64,000 bases of DNA, taken from assembly GCF_031127875.1 (NCBI RefSeq), contig NZ_JARXIA010000003.1:288911-352910 (forward strand), in the 5' to 3' direction. Positions 46,701 to 54,354 of the stretch are shown in pieces (positions within the stretch are counted from its first letter, which is position 1; every line of letters begins with the position of its first letter). The notes under the pieces were generated by a model that was not told the DNA's origin, searched no databases, and worked only from the letters and a program-made list of their open reading frames with translations. The DNA is from Pelagicoccus sp. SDUM812005. Its GTDB lineage: Bacteria; Verrucomicrobiota; Verrucomicrobiia; Opitutales; Opitutaceae. The position numbers and the translations under genes are program-made.

Positions 46701-48479
46701 GCCCTTTGGATCTACGGAGATCTCTCCCAGCCGCGTCCGGATTCAATCTTCATCGCATTCGATGGGGCAGGCAACAAGATGATGAGCCTCGCACTGCCAG
46801 ATAATAAGAACAACGTCATTTGGGATGCTGGAAAGATCGGCGCGAAAACCTATGACCGGCTTTTCAAAAATACTCCGGCAGCGAAAACGCGGGGTCAGTG
46901 GAATCATTGGGTGTTCACCAAGAACGCCGCCACCGGCGAGATGGCGATGTACGCCAACGGTGCTCTTCACCACAGCAAGACGGGAACGACCAAGACCTTG
47001 GAGGGCGTTGCCGACGCCTACTTGGGAAGCAATGGCATAAACCTATACTACAAGGGGCTCATCGATAGCGTACGTATCTACGGATTGAGTTTGGATGCGG
47101 ATGCGGTTGCGGACCTGTATTCAAGTTACGCTACGAACAATAAGATTCCCTATGCGGAGTCTCAGAGCGTATCCACTCTGGAGGATACATCCGTCGCATT
47201 AACCTTGAGCGGATCCGACTCGGACGAGGAGCCCTTGAGCTACTCGGTGCAAACGCCACCTGCCAACGGCAGCTTGAGCGGAGTCGCTCCCGATCTCGTC
47301 TACACGCCGGATCCGGACTTTGTCGGAGTGGACAGCTTTACCTTCGTGGCCAACGACGGCACGGATGACAGTCCTGCGGCGACCGTTGAGATCACGGTGC
47401 GAGCCGATACCGATGGCGACGGGATCGCCAATGACGAGGACGCCGACGATGACGGCGACGGCACGCCGGACGAGTTGGACGCCTTCCCGCTGGATCCTGC
47501 GGAAGACACGGATACGGATGGGGATGGCGTCGGAGATAACGGCGATGCCTTCCCGAACGACCCGACGGAAGACACGGATTCCGATGGAGACGGTACAGGA
47601 AACAACGCCGATACCGACGACGACAACGACGGCACCCCGGACGAATCGGATGCGTTCCCATTGGATCCCACCGAGCAGAGCGATCTCGACGGCGACGGAA
47701 CCGGTGACAATGCCGATCTCGACGACGATGGCGACGGCGTGGAGGACTTGGTCGACAGTTGTCCCACCACTCCGAATGCGGACCAGGCGGATATCAACGC
47801 GGATGGCTATGGTGATGTCTGCGTGGATACAGGTTCCGATGTTTCGCCAAGCGCTCGCCTCGGCTACAATCCCTTCGTAGGCGCGGGAAGCGTGATCGGG
47901 AAAAATGCTCTTATCGGAGACAACGCCCTCATCGGCGAGAACGTGAGCATCGGCCGGGAGACGACTATCGGCGACGGCTTCACGATTGCCGACGGCAGCT
48001 CTATCGGCGACTACAGCTGGCTGGGTGACGACGTGTTCATCGGCTCCGAGACGGCAGTGGAACGCTGGGTAATCCTGCGCGACGGAGCTGTGCTCGGCGA
48101 CGTAGCGGAGCTCGCAAAGTACAGCGAGTACGGTGAAGGCGTATCGGTCGGCGACCGCTCCAGCCTCGGTTTCTTCACCCGGGCAGGGGACGACCTCAGC
48201 GTGGGCGAGGATTCGATGCTAGGCCATTTCGGTACCTACGGCGACGGCGTCGCGTTCGGCGCCCGTGTCGAAACCGGCTTTTTCGCGACGATCGATTCCC
48301 AGGTAAGCGTCGGCGACGACGTGGAAATAGGCTTCTTCGTGAGGATCGGTTCTGGAACTGAGATTGGCGACGGAGTGACGATCGGCGGCTTCGTGCGTAT
48401 TGGCGAAAACGTTACGATCTCGGACGGCGCCAGCATTCCCTCCGGCTTGCAAATTCCCGACAACGCGACCGTGGAGTAG
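43722..48479 (+). CDS. Giant secreted GH141-like beta-helix protein with TSP3 and hexapeptide-repeat C-terminus
   Basis: A 1585-residue modular protein. Signal peptide 1-22; 23-640 right-handed beta-helix starting ADYYVATTGSDSNAG, as in GH141 and related glycan-active helices; 655-740 fibronectin-III-like; 750-925 two cadherin/Ig-like repeats (LTGSDPDGDPL); 925-1140 LamG (WEFDDASG, WNHWVFTKN); 1145-1226 another cadherin-like repeat; 1227-1370 thrombospondin-3 calcium repeats (DTDGDGI, DDDGDGTPD). Unexpectedly, 1374-1585 consists of hexapeptide repeats (GSVIGKNALIGDNALIGENV) that fold as a left-handed beta-helix. No membrane anchor is visible. The enzyme activity is inferred from the N-terminal half; the C-terminus may be for surface attachment or assembly. 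A strong terminator follows. Confidence 0.88.
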   Translation: MKYKKLCETIIACFALSGGALQAADYYVATTGSDSNAGTLESPFATIQRAVDQLGPGDTCFIRGGVYRGQTIDLSGVAGAEGSPITVTAYPGESVTVDGTFEVASEWTLDTGNVYKTTVAEPVTQLFVDDRLMTLARFPNAPVFSDTCWTKGPARIRKDPGSTNGTVIDAQLASLGIDFTDCVGVLNFGNHSTFARLVENHGVGSDRFNYRKVGKYKGSHEYFFEGGLNNAERVLLDTAEEWGYDESTGTLYLWADDGESPNGRQIFAKGTNAYSLLGDAGTHDIVVDGIEFFATTFYFASSDNITLQNCEFNYYAASKRSLGDTDVPQTAFFEGTEADFCVNTTIYNCAFRYADASGLWGNFVENMLVENNLFYHIDHATVSPDTGTPYFLHSQGTITVSRSRDFVYRRNTIDTAGSAQGVKFILYDPEEGRPWTSEYNFHTGCGKMEGSDSSSMYSPLAHVIESVGRYNWFIGNRRDFRWDGNNKPLEGVRANLYRNVALSTYIKGIAGPGDAYYLKGDFHEVYNNIGIGGAQSELAVTVSLGGNAHTLTRNNAADMIKDDPLPGVSSHNYVGQNDSTAIMATLLRDPANWDFRPRPDAVALIDQGTPTVCTVNGQEIDVTAGYLGAAPDIGAYEYGDDEYWIGGRKEPHASMAVPPVGRENIKVDADLMWLGGLDAVSHNVYFGTSPDNLVFQGNQTNNIFDPGILTNDQTYYWRVDAVQADASVIEGEVWNFTVYDHTPRPTSSRVVLLEDSPADIVLTGSDPDGDPLTFEISVEPEHGTLSGTAPNLVYTPDPNFFGEDRLGFKVSDGQNVSRSGTILLNVELVNDDAPVFVSNPIQGLEAVIGTPYEGTLEGAALDADEDPVSYAILSGPSWLSAQADGTLSGTPQAADAGLNSWLVEASDGTGRSATATLEIAVSTWEDSLLLSWEFDDASGSTVSDSGPSGHDGLASEGTWVAGISGSAMAFDGSATSVDIPAEAFSSVGEQITIALWIYGDLSQPRPDSIFIAFDGAGNKMMSLALPDNKNNVIWDAGKIGAKTYDRLFKNTPAAKTRGQWNHWVFTKNAATGEMAMYANGALHHSKTGTTKTLEGVADAYLGSNGINLYYKGLIDSVRIYGLSLDADAVADLYSSYATNNKIPYAESQSVSTLEDTSVALTLSGSDSDEEPLSYSVQTPPANGSLSGVAPDLVYTPDPDFVGVDSFTFVANDGTDDSPAATVEITVRADTDGDGIANDEDADDDGDGTPDELDAFPLDPAEDTDTDGDGVGDNGDAFPNDPTEDTDSDGDGTGNNADTDDDNDGTPDESDAFPLDPTEQSDLDGDGTGDNADLDDDGDGVEDLVDSCPTTPNADQADINADGYGDVCVDTGSDVSPSARLGYNPFVGAGSVIGKNALIGDNALIGENVSIGRETTIGDGFTIADGSSIGDYSWLGDDVFIGSETAVERWVILRDGAVLGDVAELAKYSEYGEGVSVGDRSSLGFFTRAGDDLSVGEDSMLGHFGTYGDGVAFGARVETGFFATIDSQVSVGDDVEIGFFVRIGSGTEIGDGVTIGGFVRIGENVTISDGASIPSGLQIPDNATVE

Positions 48480-48503
48480 CCGCGCATTCCATTCATATCT
48501 AGC

Positions 48504-48538
48504 AGGGCGCTTACCGTATCGGTAGGCGCCCTTTTTTT
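48504..48538 (+). terminator. Rho-independent terminator
   Basis: AGGGCGCTTACCG pairs with CGGTAGGCGCCCT around TAT, followed by a run of T. It closes the beta-helix gene and separates it from the receptor gene. Confidence 0.9.
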
Positions 48539-48907
48539 GCGGTGGGTTCTCAATTTGAAATGAATCGCTCTTGAACACGGCGCCAGCCCTACGTATCGGC
48601 AGTCGTAGATCAACGCTCGCAACCCGATTCCTCGCTTGGTGCGAAGCTTTTGTGGAGCTTGCAAGTGTTTACATATCAGCGGGTAAGACAAAATATTCCC
48701 TTCTTGGGACGGAAACCCGCTTGGATTTAGAGAGGGGGCGGAGCTGTCTGGGGGTGGTTTAAGAAAAGGACGCGGCACCCATTGCGCCCGACTGGAGAGC
48801 AGCACGGATCCCACCGTTTCGCTCTCGAATCGCTTACCCGCTCCACCCCGCGCCCCCGCTTAGGCCAGAACGATAAACTACGAAACCCACCCCACACTCA
48901 TTACAAA
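48539..48907. other. Gene-free leader upstream of the first TonB-dependent receptor
   Basis: The 369 bases contain no convincing gene. TTTACA near 48670 with an AT-rich GACAAAATATT about 20 bases on could form a promoter, which I hold at low confidence. No operator symmetry is seen. Confidence 0.4.
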
Positions 48908-51900
48908 ATGAAGCACCCTAAACCTGAGGTTCCGAGCGAGGGACCGTTATTCCGCCGCCCCTATACGCGTCAACTTTCTGCCTTGCTGGCAGTCCCTTTT
49001 GCGCTGGCCCCGGCCCTGAGCGCCCAGGAGGAGGAATTGGAGGAAGTCCACGAGCTTTCGCCTTTCGTCGTCGATGCGTCGGAAGACCAGGGCTACCGCG
49101 CCGAGAATACACTGGCCGGGAGCCGCATGAATATGTCCTTGGAGGATGTGGCCCAGTCCGTGAACGTGCTCACGGCTGAGTTTCTCGAGGATGTCGGAGC
49201 CGAGAATATCGACGACATCCTGCTCTATGCCGTGAACGCCGAGCCGGACTATGCGGATGGGGTGAGCGGATTGGTCGACGAAAACAGCGTAGGCGATACC
49301 TTGGCCTTCGCGGCGAACGGCTTGCAGAAGATGCGTGGGTCCAAGGCCTCTGTCTCGGTGGATAACAATTCCGGCGGAGGGACCATCGATACCTACAATT
49401 CGTCTCGCGTGGAAATCTCGCAGGGTCCCAATGCGGTGCTCTTCGGCTTCGGCGGCTCGGGCGGTATCGTCAATCTTTCGACGCAACAGGCGAGCACGAC
49501 CCAGGATTCTCTCTCGCTGTCCTCGACGGTGGGATCCTTCAACCAGTTCCGCAACATCCTGAACGTCAACAAGTCGATCTTCGAGAACCGGCTCGGCTTC
49601 AAGGTCATCTCGCTGCTGGACGACGCGGATAGCTGGCGAGCAGGGCAGACCAAGAGCAGCCAGCGCAACACCTTCATTGCCACTTGGCGTCCCTTCCAGG
49701 GAACCGAGGTCCATGCCAACTACGAGAAAGGGCACGTTGACTCGGTGTACGGGCTGCGGGGAAGCCTCACGGATCGCTACATGAGTTTTTCCAATGCCTT
49801 CTTGGATGGAAGCTATCACGATACCTATTCGGCCGAGGCGGCTTATAGCGAGTTCAACGCGGTGGGCGGAGCGGTCCGTGGCGCCACTGGCATCCAGCTC
49901 GGCAGAAACGCCCGCTCCAAGGTATTCATAGACAACTTGGATTTTGCGGCTGCCGGATTGCCGACCGATGCGGGCAATGTGATTCCGTTTCTGCATATGC
50001 CGCGCACCACCGCTGAGGTTGGCGGTCGCATGTTCTCCAACGAGGAGATCGATGTCTCCGCCTTCAACGCTTACGGCGACGACGCCACGCGCGAGGAGAA
50101 CATCCAGAACTTCAAGATCGGGCTCACCCAGCGCTTGCGGCCAAACCTCTATCTCAATCTTGAATATTGGGACTCGGATGTGGACGCGACGCAAACCTCT
50201 GCCAATGCCCGCTCGGTGGTCATCGATGCGGACCCGAACCAAGTGTGGGGGGCGGTCAGTCCCGGGTCTGTTTTCGCGGCAGACGAAAATGGCGACTCCT
50301 ATGCGAATCCCTTCGCCCCCACGGAAGACAGCTTTTGGATGTATTCAGATTCCGAGACAACCAAGGCGACCTATTATGTGGAGAACCGTACCTTTCGCGG
50401 ATCCTTGGGCTACAAGCTCGATACGGAACGCTGGGGCAAGCACCGCGTGAACCTGTCCTTCAACAACAAGCTCAAGTCGAACGGCAGGGAGGCCTATCAC
50501 GAGAGCATCGACGTGCGGACGGCCATCGAGGAAGGGGTCGACCTCGGCCGCTATCACCTCATCGCGAACTACATGAATGTCCGGAACAGAGTGACGCGTC
50601 GCCACTACTATCAAGCCGGTCCAGATGGCTACCCCATCGACGATACTCACATCTCGGTAGGGGATCTGACGGAGCCGGTTAGCATGCTGGTCGAGGACGG
50701 CAATGGAGACCCCCTCCTGCTGGGCTCGATGTGGGCTCCGGCCGGACTGGGCAACTTCCGCACCACCGAGAACAAGTCCTCGGGAGGCAGCCTCACCGTT
50801 TCCAGCAAGTTTCTAAAGGACCGCCTGACGACCACGTTCGGTGTGCGCAAGACGGATGTGACGACCAATATATATCCCGGCGTTTATGCGAACGCTGCGG
50901 TGATAAAGGACGAAGACGGAAACGTCGTATATAACGAAGACGGCAGCCCGGCCCTGATAGACGAGGCGGCCCGCGATCTCCTGTACTTTTATCCCGAGAC
51001 GGAGGCTCTGGTGGAAGCGGGGCTAGCCGGCCAGCTTGCGCCGAACAACCAGTCCCTAGGCTACACGAGGACCGAGGCTGAGCAGTCCAAGACCTCCTCC
51101 GCGAACAACGGCAGCCTCGGCATCGTCTACAAGGCCACGAAGTGGGCATCCCTTGTCTACAACGAGTCTGACAACCGTTCGGATCCAAGTATCTTCCGCA
51201 CCATTCTGCCGGGCGTGATCGCCCCTAGCGGCGATGGCTTCGGACGCGACATCGGCCTGCGCTTCAAGCTCCTGGACAACAAGGTTTCGGTTAACGTCAA
51301 TTACTTCGAGAACGAGCAGAACAACTCGATGGCAGGAGGCGGTATCAATTCGTATATACTCAACCCGCACCGTTATGTGCTGAACGCGTTCCGCGATGTC
51401 CAGGATGGGTTCGAGTATTATCAATTGGACGAGAACGGCATGGAAATCCTGGATGAAAACGGGGAGCCGATCGTCGACGAAGAAAGAAGCGTGGCTCCGA
51501 TCGCTGAGAGCGATCCGCGCTATATCAGCGACGAAGAGTACGAGGTTCTGAACGCAACAGGCGTCAACCAGACGCTCGTGGACAGGTCGTCTAGCGGTTA
51601 CGATATCCGAATCATCGCGAATCCGACTCGCAACTGGAGGCTCTCCTTCAACTTCTCGGATATGCTGAAATCCAACATGACAGGCCTCTACGAAGAAGAT
51701 CTCGGTTGGAGGGACGAGAAAAGCGCCCTCATGCGAGACCTTTACGAGCAATACGTCGCTGCGGGGGACGGCACCGCCGAGGCTTTGGTCGATGCCCTTA
51801 ACAGCGGAGGCGCGTACAGCAACTACATCCTGGAGGAAGACGAGATTCGTTATAAGAACCTCATCGAAGCAGGCGACTACGAAGCGGCGGATGCTTTGAT

Positions 51901-52417
51901 GGCGAGCCTGCATCCCGTCGGCCGCGTGTACGACTGGAGCGACCAGGAGACGTCGATCGACAAGATGATGGTGGAAGAGGTGAGCACTGGATCGAGCAAG
52001 AAGAAGGGGAACATGTTCACGACTTATACCTTCAAGGACGGTCGATTCCGTGGCATGAGCCTAGGCGGTGGCTTTACTTGGCGCGACAAGCGTATCTTGA
52101 ACCACTTCTACAACTACGTGAACGAAGATGGTTCGGTCTACACCACGACCCGCCCCAACGCGGAGCTGGGCGAGTACGACAGCATCAGCCAATACCTCTC
52201 GGAAGATGACTTCAGGCTCAACCTGATGGCGAAGTACTCGACGAAGATGAAGCTAGGCCAGCGCGACGCCCAAGTATCGTTCCAGTTGAACGTGAACAAC
52301 GTCCTGGAGCCGGAGCACCGCATGATTCCGCTGCGCTACATGGTCGACGGCAACGTTCGTAAGTACACGACCATTACGCCTCGTACCTGGAAGCTCACGA
52401 CCACTGTCAAATTCTAG
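48908..52417 (+). CDS. TonB-dependent outer membrane receptor
   Basis: An 1169-residue receptor starting at the ATG at 48908, which opens a signal peptide ending near ALSAQEEE; an upstream start at 48782 would add an uncharacteristic leader. ELSPFVVDASEDQGYRAENT is the N-terminal region including a TonB-box-like segment, followed by the plug (SLEDVAQSVNVLT, SRVEISQGPNAVLFGFGGSGG) to about residue 230 and a 22-strand barrel ending in WKLTTTVKF, a correct C-terminal Phe for barrel assembly. Its partner at 59436 is a close paralogue. No SusD-like protein adjoins it. Likely imports sulfated oligosaccharides. Confidence 0.92.
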   Translation: MKHPKPEVPSEGPLFRRPYTRQLSALLAVPFALAPALSAQEEELEEVHELSPFVVDASEDQGYRAENTLAGSRMNMSLEDVAQSVNVLTAEFLEDVGAENIDDILLYAVNAEPDYADGVSGLVDENSVGDTLAFAANGLQKMRGSKASVSVDNNSGGGTIDTYNSSRVEISQGPNAVLFGFGGSGGIVNLSTQQASTTQDSLSLSSTVGSFNQFRNILNVNKSIFENRLGFKVISLLDDADSWRAGQTKSSQRNTFIATWRPFQGTEVHANYEKGHVDSVYGLRGSLTDRYMSFSNAFLDGSYHDTYSAEAAYSEFNAVGGAVRGATGIQLGRNARSKVFIDNLDFAAAGLPTDAGNVIPFLHMPRTTAEVGGRMFSNEEIDVSAFNAYGDDATREENIQNFKIGLTQRLRPNLYLNLEYWDSDVDATQTSANARSVVIDADPNQVWGAVSPGSVFAADENGDSYANPFAPTEDSFWMYSDSETTKATYYVENRTFRGSLGYKLDTERWGKHRVNLSFNNKLKSNGREAYHESIDVRTAIEEGVDLGRYHLIANYMNVRNRVTRRHYYQAGPDGYPIDDTHISVGDLTEPVSMLVEDGNGDPLLLGSMWAPAGLGNFRTTENKSSGGSLTVSSKFLKDRLTTTFGVRKTDVTTNIYPGVYANAAVIKDEDGNVVYNEDGSPALIDEAARDLLYFYPETEALVEAGLAGQLAPNNQSLGYTRTEAEQSKTSSANNGSLGIVYKATKWASLVYNESDNRSDPSIFRTILPGVIAPSGDGFGRDIGLRFKLLDNKVSVNVNYFENEQNNSMAGGGINSYILNPHRYVLNAFRDVQDGFEYYQLDENGMEILDENGEPIVDEERSVAPIAESDPRYISDEEYEVLNATGVNQTLVDRSSSGYDIRIIANPTRNWRLSFNFSDMLKSNMTGLYEEDLGWRDEKSALMRDLYEQYVAAGDGTAEALVDALNSGGAYSNYILEEDEIRYKNLIEAGDYEAADALMASLHPVGRVYDWSDQETSIDKMMVEEVSTGSSKKKGNMFTTYTFKDGRFRGMSLGGGFTWRDKRILNHFYNYVNEDGSVYTTTRPNAELGEYDSISQYLSEDDFRLNLMAKYSTKMKLGQRDAQVSFQLNVNNVLEPEHRMIPLRYMVDGNVRKYTTITPRTWKLTTTVKF

Positions 52418-52523
52418 AGCCATGCTAAGGTTTTTCGCGTCGATGTAGGGTATCGACGCTTATTAGGGAGAAAAGGGGGGATCCTTCGATGTAGGGTCGG
52501 AGGGCTCCCGTCCTTTTCGCAAT

Positions 52524-52555
52524 AAGGCAGCTTCCACGCGAGGCTGCCTTTTTTT
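52524..52555 (+). terminator. Rho-independent terminator of the first receptor
   Basis: AAGGCAGC and GCTGCCTT pair around TTCCACGCGAG, followed by TTTTTT. Confidence 0.9.
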
Positions 52556-52608
52556 GCGCGAAGTCGTTAGTCGGAAGAACGTCCTATTCTCGAGCGGGGC
52601 TGATAAAT

Positions 52609-52651
52609 CACCTTTTCAGGCGATAGTGGCATGGCTTGGAATCTGGTAAGG
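52609..52651 (+). promoter_or_regulatory. Two-block promoter-like element
   Basis: CACCTTTTCAGGCGAT, then 17 bases, then TCTGGTAAGG. Matches the elements at 32039 and 54279 in both blocks and spacing. It lies 52 bases before the signal-peptide remnant at 52704, implying it was that gene's promoter and now may drive the sulfatase at 52867. Confidence 0.5.
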
Positions 52652-52703
52652 TCACGGGTTTTTTGAATGGCCCTGTGAGGGCGTTCGAAGCGCCTTGAAC
52701 CCC

Positions 52704-52823
52704 ATGCCCTTTAGATACCTTTCCTTCGTTTTCCTGATCGTGGCCTTGTCCGGACGCCTTTTCGCCGCTGCCGTGTTCTATCGCATGCGAATCAAGGGAG
52801 CTTCGTCGACTCAGTTCTGCTGA
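52704..52823 (+). pseudogene. Signal-peptide remnant of a deleted secreted-protein gene
   Basis: A 39-codon frame starting at ATG 52704 reads MPFRYLSFVFLIVALSGRLF then AAA, a perfect signal peptide, followed by about 16 residues without character and a stop. Such a start with no body, placed right behind a promoter-like element, is best explained by deletion of the rest of a gene. A true short secreted peptide is the alternative. Confidence 0.5.
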
Positions 52824-52866
52824 TGCGTTGGGGGAGCCGTAGAATTGTTTAGCATTTAGATTATCG

Positions 52867-54276
52867 ATGAGAACTAGCCAACTAAGTCGCCGTTTGAAGT
52901 TCCTGCTGTTCGCGGGCTTCCTGCTGCCAGCTTGCCTGTTCGGAGCGCGGCCGAATATCATATACATCCTGGCGGATGATCTGGGATACGGGGACCTCGG
53001 TTGTTATGGACAAGAGCTGATCGAGACGCCGAACATCGATCGTCTGCGGGACGAGGGGATGAAGTTCACCAACCATCATTCCGGAAGCACGGTCTGCGCT
53101 CCCTCGCGAGCGTCCTTGATGACCGGCTTGCACTCCGGGCACCTGTGGGTACGGGGAAACGGGAATGTTCAGCTGCGGGAGGACGATTTGGATATAACGA
53201 TCGCCCGGGTATTGCAGGACGTGGGCTACCACACGGCCATGATTGGCAAAAACGGGTTGGGCTGCAATGGGATCGAGCCGGGCTTCGCGAACCGCAAGGG
53301 ATTCGACTATTTCTATGGGTTCAACAGCCACGCCGCGGCGCATTACTATTTTCCGGAAGTCGTGTATCGCAATGGTGAAACGGTCGCCTTTCCTAACAAT
53401 CGAAAGCACACGGGCGATACTTATATTCACGACGAGTTCATGAAGGAAATCATGGCTTACCTCGATCAACGCGCCGCGCAGGAGCAGCCCTTCTTTTTGC
53501 ATTACGCGGCGCTGATACCGCACGCCGATTTGGTGGCGCCCGAGGAATGGGTCGCTCCGTATCGCGGCAAGGTGGAGGAAGTGGATCCCTTTCCCGGAGG
53601 TGGCGGTGGACGCGGAGGCGAGTATGGCCCCGTGCAGGAACCCCGAGCGACTTTTGCCGGCATGGTTAGCCGTCTGGATTGGGAGATAGGGGAGATTATG
53701 AAGAAACTGGATACGCTGGGCATCGCCGAGGATACGCTGGTGATCTTTTCGTCCGATAACGGCCCGCATAGCGAAGGCGGTCAGGATCCGGAGGCCTTCG
53801 GCTCGAACGGGCAATTGCGCGGCGGCAAGCGCGACCTGTTCGAAGGCGGGATCCGCGTGCCTATGCTCGCTCGATGGCCCGGGCGGATCGCCGCCGGAAG
53901 CGAGACCGATCATCTGTCCGCGTTTTGGGACGTGATGCCAACCCTCTGCGACCTGACGGGAGCGACGGTTCCAGAGGGAGTCGACGGTATCAGCTTTCTT
54001 CCGACACTGGTAGGCGAGGGAGAGCAAGCGCAGCACGACTATCTTTACTGGGAGTTTAAGGCGAAGGTCGAGAAGCGCGCGGCCCTGACCCGCCATTGGA
54101 AAGCGGTACGCTTGGGAGAGGATCCGATTCTGCTTTTTGCCGCGAGCGACCTTGCGGAAGAGCGGGACTTGGCCGCGAGCTATCCTGAAGTGGTGGACCG
54201 CTTTGCGAAGCTATTCGAGGAGGCTCATGTTCCGCGACAGAGCCTTGCGCCGAAGCAGGCTGGGAACCGCCCTTAA
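52867..54276 (+). CDS. S1-family sulfatase with GKNGLG variant, secreted
   Basis: A 469-residue sulfatase. Signal peptide about 1-27; LADDLGYGDLGCYG from 35; formylglycine site C77-APSR with ASLMTGLHSGH; SSDNGPH. The usual GKWHLG is IGKNGLG, so the conserved Trp and His are Asn and Gly. Other sulfatase subgroups do have GKWGLG, so loss of His alone may be tolerated, but Asn for Trp is unusual. A flexible Gly-rich insert (GGGGGRGG) lies near residue 240. Distinct from the coupled sulfatases at 8450-18735. Preceded by a promoter-like element at 52609. Confidence 0.9.
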   Translation: MRTSQLSRRLKFLLFAGFLLPACLFGARPNIIYILADDLGYGDLGCYGQELIETPNIDRLRDEGMKFTNHHSGSTVCAPSRASLMTGLHSGHLWVRGNGNVQLREDDLDITIARVLQDVGYHTAMIGKNGLGCNGIEPGFANRKGFDYFYGFNSHAAAHYYFPEVVYRNGETVAFPNNRKHTGDTYIHDEFMKEIMAYLDQRAAQEQPFFLHYAALIPHADLVAPEEWVAPYRGKVEEVDPFPGGGGGRGGEYGPVQEPRATFAGMVSRLDWEIGEIMKKLDTLGIAEDTLVIFSSDNGPHSEGGQDPEAFGSNGQLRGGKRDLFEGGIRVPMLARWPGRIAAGSETDHLSAFWDVMPTLCDLTGATVPEGVDGISFLPTLVGEGEQAQHDYLYWEFKAKVEKRAALTRHWKAVRLGEDPILLFAASDLAEERDLAASYPEVVDRFAKLFEEAHVPRQSLAPKQAGNRP

Positions 54277-54278
54277 AT

Positions 54279-54321
54279 CGCCTTTTTAGGCGATGGCAGC
54301 GAACGGTCCGAATGTGTTAAG
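54279..54321 (+). promoter_or_regulatory. Two-block promoter-like element upstream of the SGNH hydrolase
   Basis: CGCCTTTTTAGGCG (a 5+4+5 inverted repeat) plus AT, then 18 bases, then TGTGTTAAG. The second block ends 33 bases before the ATG at 54355, the right distance for a promoter with a short leader. Best of the four copies. Confidence 0.55.
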
Positions 54322-54354
54322 CTGGTGAGTTATTCGAGTTATCCCCCCAAAGTC

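Larger units (their letters stand above)
52418..52866. other. Intergenic region with hairpin, terminator, promoter-like element and a signal-peptide remnant
   Basis: In order: a hairpin with arms GCGTCGAT and ATCGACGC (52437-52459), a terminator (52524-52555), the promoter-like element (52609-52651), and a truncated reading frame (52704-52823). The order looks like a gene start that has lost its body. Confidence 0.6.

Noticed and set aside
47404..47830. Repetitive Asp/Gly-rich DNA as a possible assembly artefact or satellite
   Set aside because: The frame is intact and the repeats follow the DxDGDG spacing of thrombospondin-3 calcium sites, so it is a normal protein repeat.
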